Shown: positions 16,320 through 24,117 of the stretch, one piece after another
Numbering within the stretch: position 1 is the first letter of the stretch
Layout of the letters: each line of letters opens with the position of its first letter
NCBI GenBank assembly: GCA_902776455.1
Contig: CACYQI010000012.1
Coordinates: 1 to 49,807, forward strand
Reading direction: 5' to 3'
DNA length: 49,807 bases
Source: an uncultured Bacteroidales bacterium
GTDB taxonomy: Bacteria > Bacteroidota > Bacteroidia > Bacteroidales > Bacteroidaceae
Program-made: the position numbers and the translations under genes
The notes under the pieces: generated by a model
Seen by the model: only the letters and a program-made list of their open reading frames with translations
What the model was told of the DNA's origin: nothing
Database searches by the model: none

Positions 16320-16784
16320 CTAAGCTTCGTGCTTTGCTTCACTAAGCTTTGCGTTTTGCTTCGCCATGCGTTTCTTCTTGGAGTATCTCACCACGGTTCG
16401 GATGACGAGGTAGTTGGTGACGGCACTAATGACGGCCATCGGGATGTAGGCTATAGAGTCGCGCAAGCCAAGCAGCTCGACAAAGAGAAGCATGAGGCCC
16501 ATGCGGACGATGAAGAGGTTGAACATGTGTGCTCCCACGATGCCTACAAGGTTTATGACGGAAGAACCCGTCTTGAAAGTCCAGTAAACGGTAAGGAGAT
16601 AGTTGACACAGAGCGAGATAAGGTAGCCCGAGACAAGGGCAACCTGATAGGGAGCAAAGAGGCGGACAACATAGAAGATGGCAGCATCAATCATCGCACA
16701 CGTTCCGCCAACGATGCAGAACCTGATGAATTGCTGCGTTTCCTTCTTGCTGAGGATGTCTCTTATCTTTTCTCCTCCGAACAT
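16320..16784 (-). CDS. GtrA-family membrane protein
   Basis: A 154-residue protein with four hydrophobic helices and the GtrA/DPMS opening (FIRFCIVGGTCAMIDAAIFY). GtrA proteins are thought to help polyprenyl-phosphate-linked sugars cross the inner membrane for glycan modification. It starts three bases after the stop of the upstream glycosyltransferase, so the two form a unit that makes and translocates a lipid-linked sugar. The C-terminal tail (KKKRMAKQNAKLSEAKHEA) is strongly basic. The DNA encoding it contains repeated AAGCTT(T/C)G words. Confidence 0.88.
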   Translation of the reverse strand: MFGGEKIRDILSKKETQQFIRFCIVGGTCAMIDAAIFYVVRLFAPYQVALVSGYLISLCVNYLLTVYWTFKTGSSVINLVGIVGAHMFNLFIVRMGLMLLFVELLGLRDSIAYIPMAVISAVTNYLVIRTVVRYSKKKRMAKQNAKLSEAKHEA

Positions 16785-16787
16785 TTC

Positions 16788-17519
16788 CTATTTGTTTCTT
16801 TTGAATTTCGTGAAGCGCAAGCGTATGACGCCAAAGAGGGCTTCGCCGAAGATGCCGCCCGACATCTTGCTTGTGCCCAGTTCGCGGTTCACAAAGACTA
16901 CGGGCACTTCTTTAATCTTGAAGCCGAGACGCAGGGCCGTGTATTTCATTTCAATCTGGAAGGCATAGCCTTTGAAGCGGATGTCGTCCAGGGATATGGT
17001 TTCCAGCACCTTGCGCGACCAGCAGACAAAGCCGGCGGTGGTGTCGCGAAGCTTGATGCCAAGCACGGTGCGGACGTATGCCGAAGCATAATACGACATG
17101 AGGACGCGACCGATGGGCCAGTTCACGACGTTCACTCCGGTGATGTACCTGCTGCCGACCGACACGTCGTAGCCCTCGTCGTGGCAAGCCGCATAGAGTC
17201 GCGGCAAGTCGTTGGGCGAGTGACTGAAGTCGGCATCCATTTCGATGACGTAGTCGTAGCCTTGTGCCAGCGCCCACTTGAAGCCGCAGATGTATGCGGT
17301 GCCAAGCCCCAGTTTGCCGGTTCTTTCTATCAGATGGACACGTCCGGCCAGTTCACCCTCCATGAGTCGTTTCACGATGCCGGCTGTTCCGTCGGGACTT
17401 CCATCGTCGATGACGAGGACGTCAAACGTTTTCTCCAACGAAGTGACGGCTCGGATGATGGCCTCGATGTTCTCTTTTTCGTTGTAAGTAGGAATGATGA
17501 CTACGCTGTCGCTTTTCAT
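16788..17519 (-). CDS. polyprenol-phosphate glycosyltransferase (GT2, DPM1-like)
   Basis: A 243-residue GT-A fold enzyme: IPTYNEKENI (9-18), VIDDGSPDGT (35-44) and the DXD-type EMDADFSHSP block near 92-101. The length and lack of C-terminal membrane helices match the soluble dolichol-phosphate mannosyltransferase (DPM1) subgroup. It should transfer a hexose from a nucleotide sugar to undecaprenyl phosphate. It is coupled to gtrA downstream. A TATATTTG box (17543-17550, minus strand) lies 23 bases before the start. Confidence 0.92.
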   Translation of the reverse strand: MKSDSVVIIPTYNEKENIEAIIRAVTSLEKTFDVLVIDDGSPDGTAGIVKRLMEGELAGRVHLIERTGKLGLGTAYICGFKWALAQGYDYVIEMDADFSHSPNDLPRLYAACHDEGYDVSVGSRYITGVNVVNWPIGRVLMSYYASAYVRTVLGIKLRDTTAGFVCWSRKVLETISLDDIRFKGYAFQIEMKYTALRLGFKIKEVPVVFVNRELGTSKMSGGIFGEALFGVIRLRFTKFKRNK

Positions 17520-17542
17520 TACTTTTGTTGTCTGTTCGTTTG

Positions 17543-17550
17543 CAAATATA
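17543..17550 (-). promoter_or_regulatory. -7 box for the GT2-gtrA pair
   Basis: TATATTTG on the minus strand, 23 bases before the glycosyltransferase ATG. No clear -33 element is visible at the expected distance. Confidence 0.5.
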
Positions 17551-17656
17551 GCATATTTCTTGCTAATTCGCTAAGATAAATGAGTTTTTTTGGCTTTCCA
17601 AGAGCATTCTGTCACTTCCTAATGTCAGAATCCTCTGTTGGCGGAGCGTGTTAATT

Positions 17657-17677
17657 ACGGTATTGTACCGTTTTTTT
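17657..17677 (+). terminator. hairpin with T-tract at the murI 3' end
   Basis: ACGGTA-TTG-TACCGT followed by seven Ts on the plus strand. The gene ending here (murI) is on the minus strand, where the tract would precede the hairpin. It therefore looks like a terminator facing the wrong way, perhaps blocking antisense transcription into murI. Confidence 0.35.
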
Positions 17678-18506
17678 ATCCCAGACTCACCCTTTCGGCG
17701 CAGAGCGTTTCGCCCATGAAAGTGGTTGCTTTCTGCCGGAACGTCTCGGCCTGTTCTGTGGTCAGGAATCGTGCTGTGCCGCCTGTGGTGATGCGTTCTG
17801 CCATTTCGGGATGGCGGAAGAGATAGTCCTTCAGGCTTTCGGCCACATAGCCTCCCTGTTCTATGACGTGGATGCCTGCTGGCATGTACTGGTGAATCTT
17901 GCCGAGCAGCAAGGGATAGTGTGTGCATCCGAGGATGATGCTGTCGATGAGCGGGTCGCGACGGAGCAGGTTGTCGATGCGTTGGCGGACGAAATAGTCT
18001 GCTCCCGGCTTGTCGTACTCCTCGTTTTCTACCAGCGGCACCCACATGGGACAGGCTTCTCCGGTGACTTGTATGTCGGGGCTAAGCTTTGCTATCTCAA
18101 GCTCGTAGGTACGGCTGCGGATGGTTCCCGGCGTGGCCATGATGCCTACATGGCGGGTCTTGGAGATGTTGCCGACGACTTCGACCGTTGGACGTATCAC
18201 GCCCAGGACGCGTCTCCTTGGGTCGAGCTGAGGGAGGTCTTTCTGCTGGATGTTGCGTAACGCCTTGGCTGAAGCCGTGTTGCAGGCCAGTATCACCAGT
18301 TGGCAGCCTTGGCTGAAGAGGTAGCGCACGGCTTGGAGGGTGAACTCATAGACAACGTCGAAGGAGCGTGTCCCGTAGGGCGCTCTGGCGTTGTCGCCGA
18401 GGTAGAGGTAATCGTACTGCGGCATCGTCTTGCGTATCTGCCGCAGGATAGTCAGCCCTCCGTAGCCGGAATCGAAGACTCCGACAGGGCCTTTTGCTTT
18501 AGTCAT
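17676..18506 (-). CDS. murI: glutamate racemase
   Basis: A 276-residue cytoplasmic enzyme supplying D-glutamate for peptidoglycan. It shows VGVFDSGYGGLT (8-19) with general-acid region D12, the first catalytic cysteine in ACNTASA (C75) and the second in LGCTHYPLL (C194). The start at 18506 gives MTKAKGPVGVFDSG; alternative in-frame ATGs at 18521 and 18530 would add short N-terminal tails. It is the last gene of the leftward envelope cluster, 170 bp after the third Skp-like gene. That gap holds paired 13-bp repeats (18566-18600). Confidence 0.95.
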   Translation of the reverse strand: MTKAKGPVGVFDSGYGGLTILRQIRKTMPQYDYLYLGDNARAPYGTRSFDVVYEFTLQAVRYLFSQGCQLVILACNTASAKALRNIQQKDLPQLDPRRRVLGVIRPTVEVVGNISKTRHVGIMATPGTIRSRTYELEIAKLSPDIQVTGEACPMWVPLVENEEYDKPGADYFVRQRIDNLLRRDPLIDSIILGCTHYPLLLGKIHQYMPAGIHVIEQGGYVAESLKDYLFRHPEMAERITTGGTARFLTTEQAETFRQKATTFMGETLCAERVSLG

Positions 18507-18565
18507 TTGACTTTCTACCATACGTACCATTCCCCATGAGAATTTGCTCCACGGAGTTTCTTCTT

Positions 18566-18600
18566 TTCTCACGTGTGATAAATTGATTTCTCACGTGTGA
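18566..18600. promoter_or_regulatory. paired 13-bp repeats upstream of murI
   Basis: TTCTCACGTGTGA occurs at 18566-18578 and 18588-18600, centres 22 bp apart, i.e. two helical turns. Each contains the palindromic core CACGTG. The arrangement is typical of a pair of protein-binding sites, but no regulator is known. It lies 60-95 bp upstream of the murI start. Confidence 0.45.
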
Positions 18601-18676
18601 GAAAAGGGAACACGACGTGCTGTGTTTTCCCTCTCTCCGTTTCGGCTCATTCTCCAAAGGGCGGAGTAGCTCAGTT

Positions 18677-19243
18677 TCAGTTGTTTCCCCCTTCCTTTTC
18701 CGGGGCGGGTGAGGCTGGTGCTTCCTCTGCCGTAGCGGTGGCAAGTCCGAGTTTCCTGCGGACGAGGTCCGTGACATCGACGCCCACTACGGGATTGATG
18801 TAAGGGCAGTTGTTGCCATCGATGTTGAGGATGTAGCCGTAGCCGAACTCCACGCCGACTTCGAGCAAGGCGCGGTTCAGGCGTTTGTGGGCTTCCTGCA
18901 TCAACTCCTTTTCGGCCTGTGCCACCAGCTCCTGCGACTTCTTCCGGAAGGCGACGCCATTGTCCATGAGCGTCTGCAGTTCTGCTTGCCGCTTCTGCAT
19001 GATGGCCTGCGGGAAGTCCTTCTGGCCTTGAAGGAAGTCAACGAACTTGCGTTGGAACTCCTCTTCGCCCTTCTGTGCCTCTGCCTCGTACTTTGCTTTC
19101 AGCGTGTCCAGGTCCTGAATAGCCTTGGCATACTCGGGCATCTCCTTGAGCACTTGTTCGTAGCTGATGTAGCCGAACTGTATTTGTGCCGAGGCGGCGA
19201 TGCACAGCAGCAGCGATGGGAGAAATGTTAACAAGCGTCTCAT
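18677..19243 (-). CDS. ompH: OmpH/Skp-family periplasmic chaperone, paralogue 3
   Basis: A 188-residue exported protein: signal peptide (MRRLLTFLPSLLLCIAASAQ), then IQFGYISYEQVLKEMPEY, a central charged helical hairpin (about 45-115) and a beta-rich end that repeats the ending of paralogue 2 (VTDLVRRKLGL). Skp-type chaperones hold unfolded outer-membrane proteins for the Bam complex. It differs from its neighbours in a C-terminal Ala/Pro/Glu-rich tail (ATATAEEAPASPAPEKEGGNN). Gap to paralogue 2 is 20 bp. Confidence 0.9.
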   Translation of the reverse strand: MRRLLTFLPSLLLCIAASAQIQFGYISYEQVLKEMPEYAKAIQDLDTLKAKYEAEAQKGEEEFQRKFVDFLQGQKDFPQAIMQKRQAELQTLMDNGVAFRKKSQELVAQAEKELMQEAHKRLNRALLEVGVEFGYGYILNIDGNNCPYINPVVGVDVTDLVRRKLGLATATAEEAPASPAPEKEGGNN

Positions 19244-19263
19244 GTGCTTCTGCTCTGTTTAGT

Positions 19264-19764
19264 TTATTGAATGCCTAATTCTTTCTTCACCTGGTCTGTG
19301 ATGTCTGTGCTAAGCGTAGAGCTGACGAAAGGAATGACGCCTGAGCTTGTATCGACGATATAGACGTAGCCGCCTTCTTCGCCAATCTTCTTGACCACGG
19401 CCAGCACCTTCTCGCTGATGGTGCTCATCTTCTCTGTTTGGGCCTTCTGAAGGGCTGTCTGGTTGTCCTGATAGGACTGCTGCAGGCGGTTGTAAAGGTC
19501 GTTCAGTTCCTGTTCGCGACGCTGGCGGACGTTCTCAAGCAGGTTGGCCTGCTCCTTCTGGTACTCTTCGCTCTTCTTCTGCAGCTCGTCCTGCATGAGC
19601 TTCATGTCGTCCTCGTACTGCTTCTGCATGGTTTGCATCTCCTCCATGGCGGTGGTGTATTCCTTCATGTTGGGGATGATGTCGGCTGTGTTGAAGTGTG
19701 CGAACTTCTGAGCGCAAAGGCTCAGGGGAGCCATCGCAAGGATGGCAATCAGAATCCTTTTCAT
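19264..19764 (-). CDS. ompH: OmpH/Skp-family periplasmic chaperone, paralogue 2
   Basis: A 166-residue exported protein: signal peptide ending SLCAQ, KFAHFNTADIIPNMKEY, a long Glu/Gln/Lys coiled coil (about 40-115), and the C-terminal strand region GYVYIVDTSSGVIPFVSS..STDITDQVKKELGI. It belongs to the bamA-linked set that chaperones outer-membrane proteins. It is separated from paralogue 1 by 163 bp containing an 8-bp tandem array. Confidence 0.93.
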   Translation of the reverse strand: MKRILIAILAMAPLSLCAQKFAHFNTADIIPNMKEYTTAMEEMQTMQKQYEDDMKLMQDELQKKSEEYQKEQANLLENVRQRREQELNDLYNRLQQSYQDNQTALQKAQTEKMSTISEKVLAVVKKIGEEGGYVYIVDTSSGVIPFVSSTLSTDITDQVKKELGIQ

Positions 19765-19806
19765 AATGCTTTATTGTTTTTTGATTGTTTATGTTCTTTG
19801 TTGCTT

Positions 19807-19878
19807 CGTTGTATTGTTATTTCGTTATAACGTTATAACGTTCTCTCGTTGTTGCGTTATCACGTTATTACGTTATAT
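19807..19878. repeat. 8-bp tandem array CGTTNNNN, nine units
   Basis: Nine contiguous 8-bp units, nearly all beginning CGTT and most CGTTAT, fill the gap between two Skp-like genes. An array of the same unit, also nine units long (72 bp), lies at 43692-43763. Confidence 0.8.
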
Positions 19879-19927
19879 CGACATTAATCTTTTTACTTTT
19901 TCACCTTTTCAATTTTTCATCTTTTCC

Positions 19928-20437
19928 TCAGTTGTATCCCAGCTTTGTGAGCACTTCGTTGGAGATGTCTATCTTAGGGCTTGCGAAGATGATGCCGGCA
20001 TCGCTGGCGCGGTCGAGGACAAGGCTGTAGCCTTTCAGGTCGCAGATGTCTTTGACGGCGTTGTAGATCTCTTCCTGAATGGGAGCCATCAGGCTTTCGC
20101 GCTTCTTGAAGAGTTCGCCTTCGGGACCGAAGTACTTCTTTTTCAGTTCGGCAGCCTCCTTTTCCTTGGCCACGATAGCCTCTTCGCGTTTCGTCTTCTG
20201 CTCTTCGCTCAGGAAGACGGCTTCCGACTGATAGTTCTTGTAGAGCGTTTGTGCCTCGGTGGTCAGCACTTCTACTTCTGCCTGCCACTTCTTGCTTACC
20301 TGGTTGAGCTGTTCGTTGGCACGCTCGTATGCAGGTATGTTCTTCAGGATGTAGTCCATATCAACAAGGACAAACTTCTGTGCCCATGCCGATGTGCTTC
20401 CAAGCATCACCAGCAATACAATCATAATCTTCTTCAT
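19928..20437 (-). CDS. ompH: OmpH/Skp-family periplasmic chaperone, paralogue 1
   Basis: A 169-residue exported protein with signal peptide MKKIMIVLLVMLGSTSAWA, then QKFVLVDMDYILKNIPAYERA, a coiled-coil hairpin (about 40-110) and the strand pair YSLVLDRASDAGIIFASPKIDISNEVL. It directly follows bamA (42 bp), as is usual in Bacteroidota. Its sequence is the most typical Skp/OmpH of the three. Confidence 0.95.
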   Translation of the reverse strand: MKKIMIVLLVMLGSTSAWAQKFVLVDMDYILKNIPAYERANEQLNQVSKKWQAEVEVLTTEAQTLYKNYQSEAVFLSEEQKTKREEAIVAKEKEAAELKKKYFGPEGELFKKRESLMAPIQEEIYNAVKDICDLKGYSLVLDRASDAGIIFASPKIDISNEVLTKLGYN

Positions 20438-20479
20438 GTTCTTTGTTTCTTTTATATATAATATATAATGTATAAGGGT

Positions 20480-23104
20480 TTAGAATTCTTGGCCGAGAAT
20501 GAAATGGAAATGGCTTCCGGAGTACGACCTGCTGCCGAAGACATCGTCGAAGCCGTATGCCCAGTCGATACCCAGCAGGCCGACCATGGGCAGGAAGATG
20601 CGTGCGCCGACGCCTACCGACCGTTTCATGTCGAGCGGATTGAAGTTCTTGATGTCGCTCCAAGCGTTGCCTCCTTCGGCGAATATCATGCCGAAGACGT
20701 TTGTACTGTTGCTCAGCACGAAGGGGTAACGCAGTTCTATGGTGAAGCGGTCGTAGGCGTAGCCGGATTCGCCTCTTGGCGTGAGCGAGCCGTTGTCGTA
20801 GCCACGCATGCCGATGGTCTCGGTCGCGTAGGTCGTGCTGTAGCCGCTTGTGCCGTCGCCGCCGACGTAGAACGTCTCGAAGGGCGAGCGCTTGTGCCGG
20901 TTGTAGTGTCCCAGGATGCCGAATTCTACGCGGGTTGACAGCACGAAGCATTTTTGTGCTCCGCTCAGGGCCGTATATGTGCGGCTCTTGAACTTCCATT
21001 TGTGGTATTCTATCCAGCTGTACTTCTCCTGCATCTCCTTGTTGTACGTAGCGCTGTTGCTATTGGTGGCAAGGTTTGCGTAGTCTTTCTTGCTGAAGAG
21101 GCTATAAGGGGGAGTGAGCGTGACGCTCATAGTGATGTCGGAACCTTTTCGGGGATAGATGGGGTTGTCGATATTGTTGCGGCTCAAGGTCAGGCCGAGG
21201 TTAATGTTGTTGCAGTTGCCGTTGGACATGAGGAAGTACTGCCAGTTCTTGAGCATGTAGCGGGTGTAGCTCAGTTCGGCATAGAGTTGGAAGAAGTCGT
21301 CGGGCCAGCGCAAACGCTTACCCCATCCTATCGACATGCCGAAGAGCATCACGTATTTGTCCGGGTCGTAGTAGTTCTCGTAGTAGTTGTAACTGCTGTT
21401 CCCCATGCCGTAGAGGTAGCTGTTGTAGTAGTTGTTGTAGTATGCTGAGTTGTAGTAGTTGTCGCTCACGTCGGTTTGCTTGGAGAAGAATGCGCTCAGA
21501 CTGAAGGTGTTCGGTCGTTTTCCGCCGAACCAGGGATTCAGGTAGCTGACGCTGTAGGCCTGATAGTATCGTCCGTTGGTCTGTCCGCTGATGCTGAAGC
21601 TTTCGCTGTTGCCCATCGGCATTACGCCCCTTCGCAGTCCTTTCTTGCTGAAGAGGTTTGCCATGCAGAAGTTGCTGAACTTAAGTCCGATGCGTCCGAT
21701 GACGCCTGTTTGTCCGTAACCGAGCGAGAACTCGATTTGGTCGTTGCTCTTGCTGGTGAGTCCCATGTTGATGTCCACGGTTCCGTTCACGCGGTCGGGT
21801 TCCACTTTGGGGTCGATGTTCTCGTCGAAGTGCCCGAGCGAAACGATTTCGCGATAGGAGCGCATGAGGGCATCGCGGGAGAAGAGGTCGCCCGGCTTGT
21901 TGCGGAGTTCTCGGCGTATCACGTTCTCATAGACGCGGTCGTTGCCGCTGATGCGCACATGGCTGATGTGTGCCTGCTGTCCTTCGAAGATGCGAATCTC
22001 CAGGTCAACGGAGTCTCCTACGATGTTTGTCTCTACGGGGTCGATTCGGGAGAACACGTATCCGTTGTTGTAGTAGAGGTTGCTGACGGCATCCTCGTCG
22101 CTCGACAGACGCTCGTTGAGCAGTTTCTGGTTATAGACGTCGCCTTTCTTCAGGCGAAGCACTTGGCTCAGTCCTTCGGTGGGATAGAGTGTGTTGCCCA
22201 CCCATTCGATGTTGCGGATGAAGTACTTCTGTCCTTCTTCGATGTGGATGTAGATGTTTACGTCCTGGTCGTTATAGGGCACGACGCTGTCTGCCACGAT
22301 GATGGCGTCGCGATAGCCCAGTTCGCCGTACTTTGCGAGCAGGTTTTCCTTGGCTTCCTTGTATTTGGTATCGACGAACTTCCTGCTTCTGAACCATCCG
22401 GCCATGGAGTTCTTCTCGAATATCTTCTTGAGTACGCCGGGCTTGATGATGTTGCCTTTGATTTTCTTTGTGCTGAGGTGTTCGTTGCCGGTGATGTAGA
22501 TGTGGTTGATTTTCACCTTGTCTTTCTTCTCGACGTTGACGTCCACTATCATCTTGTCGGGTGCTCCGGCATCGTCTCTTTGCAGGATGTTTATCACGGC
22601 GTTCTTGTAGCCTTTTTCGGAGAAGTACCTTTGTGCGAGGATTTTAGCACGGTCTATCATGTTGGGCGTCAGCTGGCTGTCCTTTATCAGGCCCATCTTT
22701 TCCTTGAGGTCGTCGCGCTCGTTTTTTCTTACGCCATTGAAGTTGATTTGCGAGATGCGCGGACGTTGGGTGAGCTGGATGTGGAGGTAGGCAGAGTCTC
22801 CCACGAGGCTGTCCACGCTGATGGCTACGTTGCTGAAGAGTCCGTTGCGCCAGTAGCGTTTCACGGCTTTGGTTATTTCCTCGCCGGGAATCTCTATCTT
22901 CTCTCCTTCGGCCAGTCCGCTCAGTCCGATGAGAAGGCGCTCGTCGTAGTTTTTCACGCCATCGACGGTGATCTGACCGATGTAGTATTGCTTTGGTGTG
23001 CGGTTATAGTCGATTTCGGGTGCTACTTCGCGCTTCACCACTTGCGGGAGAAGGGGGAGGAGCAGCCCGAAGAGGCCTAATATAATAAGGTATGTCCTTT
23101 TCAC
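20480..23104 (-). CDS. bamA: outer-membrane protein assembly factor BamA
   Basis: An 874-residue outer-membrane protein that inserts beta-barrel proteins. It has a short signal sequence (MKRTYLIILGLFGLLLPLLP), then five POTRA domains between about 38 and 440 (for example VDGVKNYDERLLIGLSGL, ISQINFNGVRKNERDDL, YITGNEHLSTKKIKG, IRNIEWVGNTLYPTEGL, HVRISGNDRVYENVIRREL). The 16-strand barrel closes with a terminal aromatic (HFHFILGQEF). The barrel carries a Tyr/Asn-rich extracellular loop near 540-575 (YYNSAYYNNYYNSYLYG). It lies 25 bp after uppS and 42 bp before the first Skp gene, so the group is probably one operon for envelope biogenesis. Confidence 0.96.
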   Translation of the reverse strand: MKRTYLIILGLFGLLLPLLPQVVKREVAPEIDYNRTPKQYYIGQITVDGVKNYDERLLIGLSGLAEGEKIEIPGEEITKAVKRYWRNGLFSNVAISVDSLVGDSAYLHIQLTQRPRISQINFNGVRKNERDDLKEKMGLIKDSQLTPNMIDRAKILAQRYFSEKGYKNAVINILQRDDAGAPDKMIVDVNVEKKDKVKINHIYITGNEHLSTKKIKGNIIKPGVLKKIFEKNSMAGWFRSRKFVDTKYKEAKENLLAKYGELGYRDAIIVADSVVPYNDQDVNIYIHIEEGQKYFIRNIEWVGNTLYPTEGLSQVLRLKKGDVYNQKLLNERLSSDEDAVSNLYYNNGYVFSRIDPVETNIVGDSVDLEIRIFEGQQAHISHVRISGNDRVYENVIRRELRNKPGDLFSRDALMRSYREIVSLGHFDENIDPKVEPDRVNGTVDINMGLTSKSNDQIEFSLGYGQTGVIGRIGLKFSNFCMANLFSKKGLRRGVMPMGNSESFSISGQTNGRYYQAYSVSYLNPWFGGKRPNTFSLSAFFSKQTDVSDNYYNSAYYNNYYNSYLYGMGNSSYNYYENYYDPDKYVMLFGMSIGWGKRLRWPDDFFQLYAELSYTRYMLKNWQYFLMSNGNCNNINLGLTLSRNNIDNPIYPRKGSDITMSVTLTPPYSLFSKKDYANLATNSNSATYNKEMQEKYSWIEYHKWKFKSRTYTALSGAQKCFVLSTRVEFGILGHYNRHKRSPFETFYVGGDGTSGYSTTYATETIGMRGYDNGSLTPRGESGYAYDRFTIELRYPFVLSNSTNVFGMIFAEGGNAWSDIKNFNPLDMKRSVGVGARIFLPMVGLLGIDWAYGFDDVFGSRSYSGSHFHFILGQEF

Positions 23105-23129
23105 TTTTGTTTGCCGTAGTTTCTGTTGT

Positions 23130-23864
23130 TCAGCCCTTGGTCACTTGTTCCCCTGTCATTCCGAAGCGTCTTTGCCTGTGCTGATAGGCGGCGATGGCTT
23201 TGTGGAGGTCTTCTTCCTTGAAGTCGGGCCAGTAGGTGTCGCAGAAGTAGAACTCGCTGTAGGCACATTGCCAAAGGAGATAGTTGCTGATGCGTAGTTC
23301 TCCGCCGGTGCGTATGAGCAGGTCGGGGTCTGTCATGAAGTGTGTTTCGAGGTGTTGGGAGACGTATTCCTCGGTGATGTCTTCGGGGTTGAGCCTTCCG
23401 GCTTGCACTTCGATGGCTGCGTCGCGCATGGCTTTGGTCAGTTCCCAGCGGCTGCTGTAGTTGAGGGCTGTGCTGACGGTCATGCGCTTGTTGTTCTTCG
23501 TGTTCTCCATGCATTCGAGCATTCGCTTTCGCGACGATGGGGGCAGCTTCTCGATGTCGCCGATGTTGCGGTAGCGTATGTCGTTCTTCATGAATATCTC
23601 GTCTTCGAGTTTGTCGGCTATGAGCTGCATGAGCACTTCCACTTCTGCTTCGGGTCGGTTCCAGTTTTCGGTGGAGAAGGCATACATGGTCAAGTACTTG
23701 ACGCCCAGCCTTGCGCATTCCGAGGTGATGCGGGTTACGTTCTCTACGCCTTGTATGTGTCCGCTCGAGCGGGGCAGTCCTCTCTCTTGTGCCCAGCGGC
23801 CGTTGCCGTCCATGATGATGGCGATGGAGGCGGGGATGTTGTTTCTGTCGAGTTCGAAGTCCAT
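23130..23864 (-). CDS. uppS: isoprenyl transferase (undecaprenyl diphosphate synthase)
   Basis: A 244-residue cis-prenyltransferase making the C55 lipid carrier for peptidoglycan and surface glycans. The family signature IIMDGNGRWA (16-25) carries the catalytic Asp (D19). Further motifs are SSGHIQGVE, YAFSTENWNRP, ALNYSSRWEL and the C-terminal DLLIRTGGELRISNYLLWQ and EFYFCDTYWPDF. Length is normal. It is first of the tightly spaced uppS-bamA-Skp series. Confidence 0.97.
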   Translation of the reverse strand: MDFELDRNNIPASIAIIMDGNGRWAQERGLPRSSGHIQGVENVTRITSECARLGVKYLTMYAFSTENWNRPEAEVEVLMQLIADKLEDEIFMKNDIRYRNIGDIEKLPPSSRKRMLECMENTKNNKRMTVSTALNYSSRWELTKAMRDAAIEVQAGRLNPEDITEEYVSQHLETHFMTDPDLLIRTGGELRISNYLLWQCAYSEFYFCDTYWPDFKEEDLHKAIAAYQHRQRRFGMTGEQVTKG

Positions 23865-23966
23865 ATTTCTTAGTGTGTTATGTTGCCGTTTCGGGTCAGT
23901 CCGCTGTCCTTTCCGGTGCTTGCCTCAAAGGGGTGTCGTTTCAGTCCTGCAGGAGGGTCGTTTTAT

Positions 23967-24054
23967 GCTCCACGTTGTGTCGGCCGATTCTCCACGTTGT
24001 GTCGGCCGATTCTCCACGTTGTGTAAGCCGATTCTCCACGTTGTGTTTTCCTGC
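23967..24054. repeat. 22-bp minisatellite, four units
   Basis: Units TCTCCACGTTGTGTCGGCCGAT start at 23967 (first base changed), 23989, 24011 (AA for CG) and 24033 (end diverged). This is the same unit as at the right end of the 574-727 array. It sits between uppS and the upstream DUF6089 gene. Confidence 0.8.
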
Positions 24055-24117
24055 CCTCCTTGCGGCTGAGGTCTGAGGCACTTTCCGATGGTATGGTAGC
24101 GTACTGTCATGGTGTCG

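Noticed and set aside
17563-18045. Basic open frame opposite and beside murI
   Set aside because: Arg/His-rich composition and overlap with the conserved second half of murI indicate a shadow frame.
21476-23080. Long plus-strand open frame opposite bamA
   Set aside because: The opposite strand is a full-length bamA; the frame is Val/Ala/Asp-rich shadow sequence without motifs.
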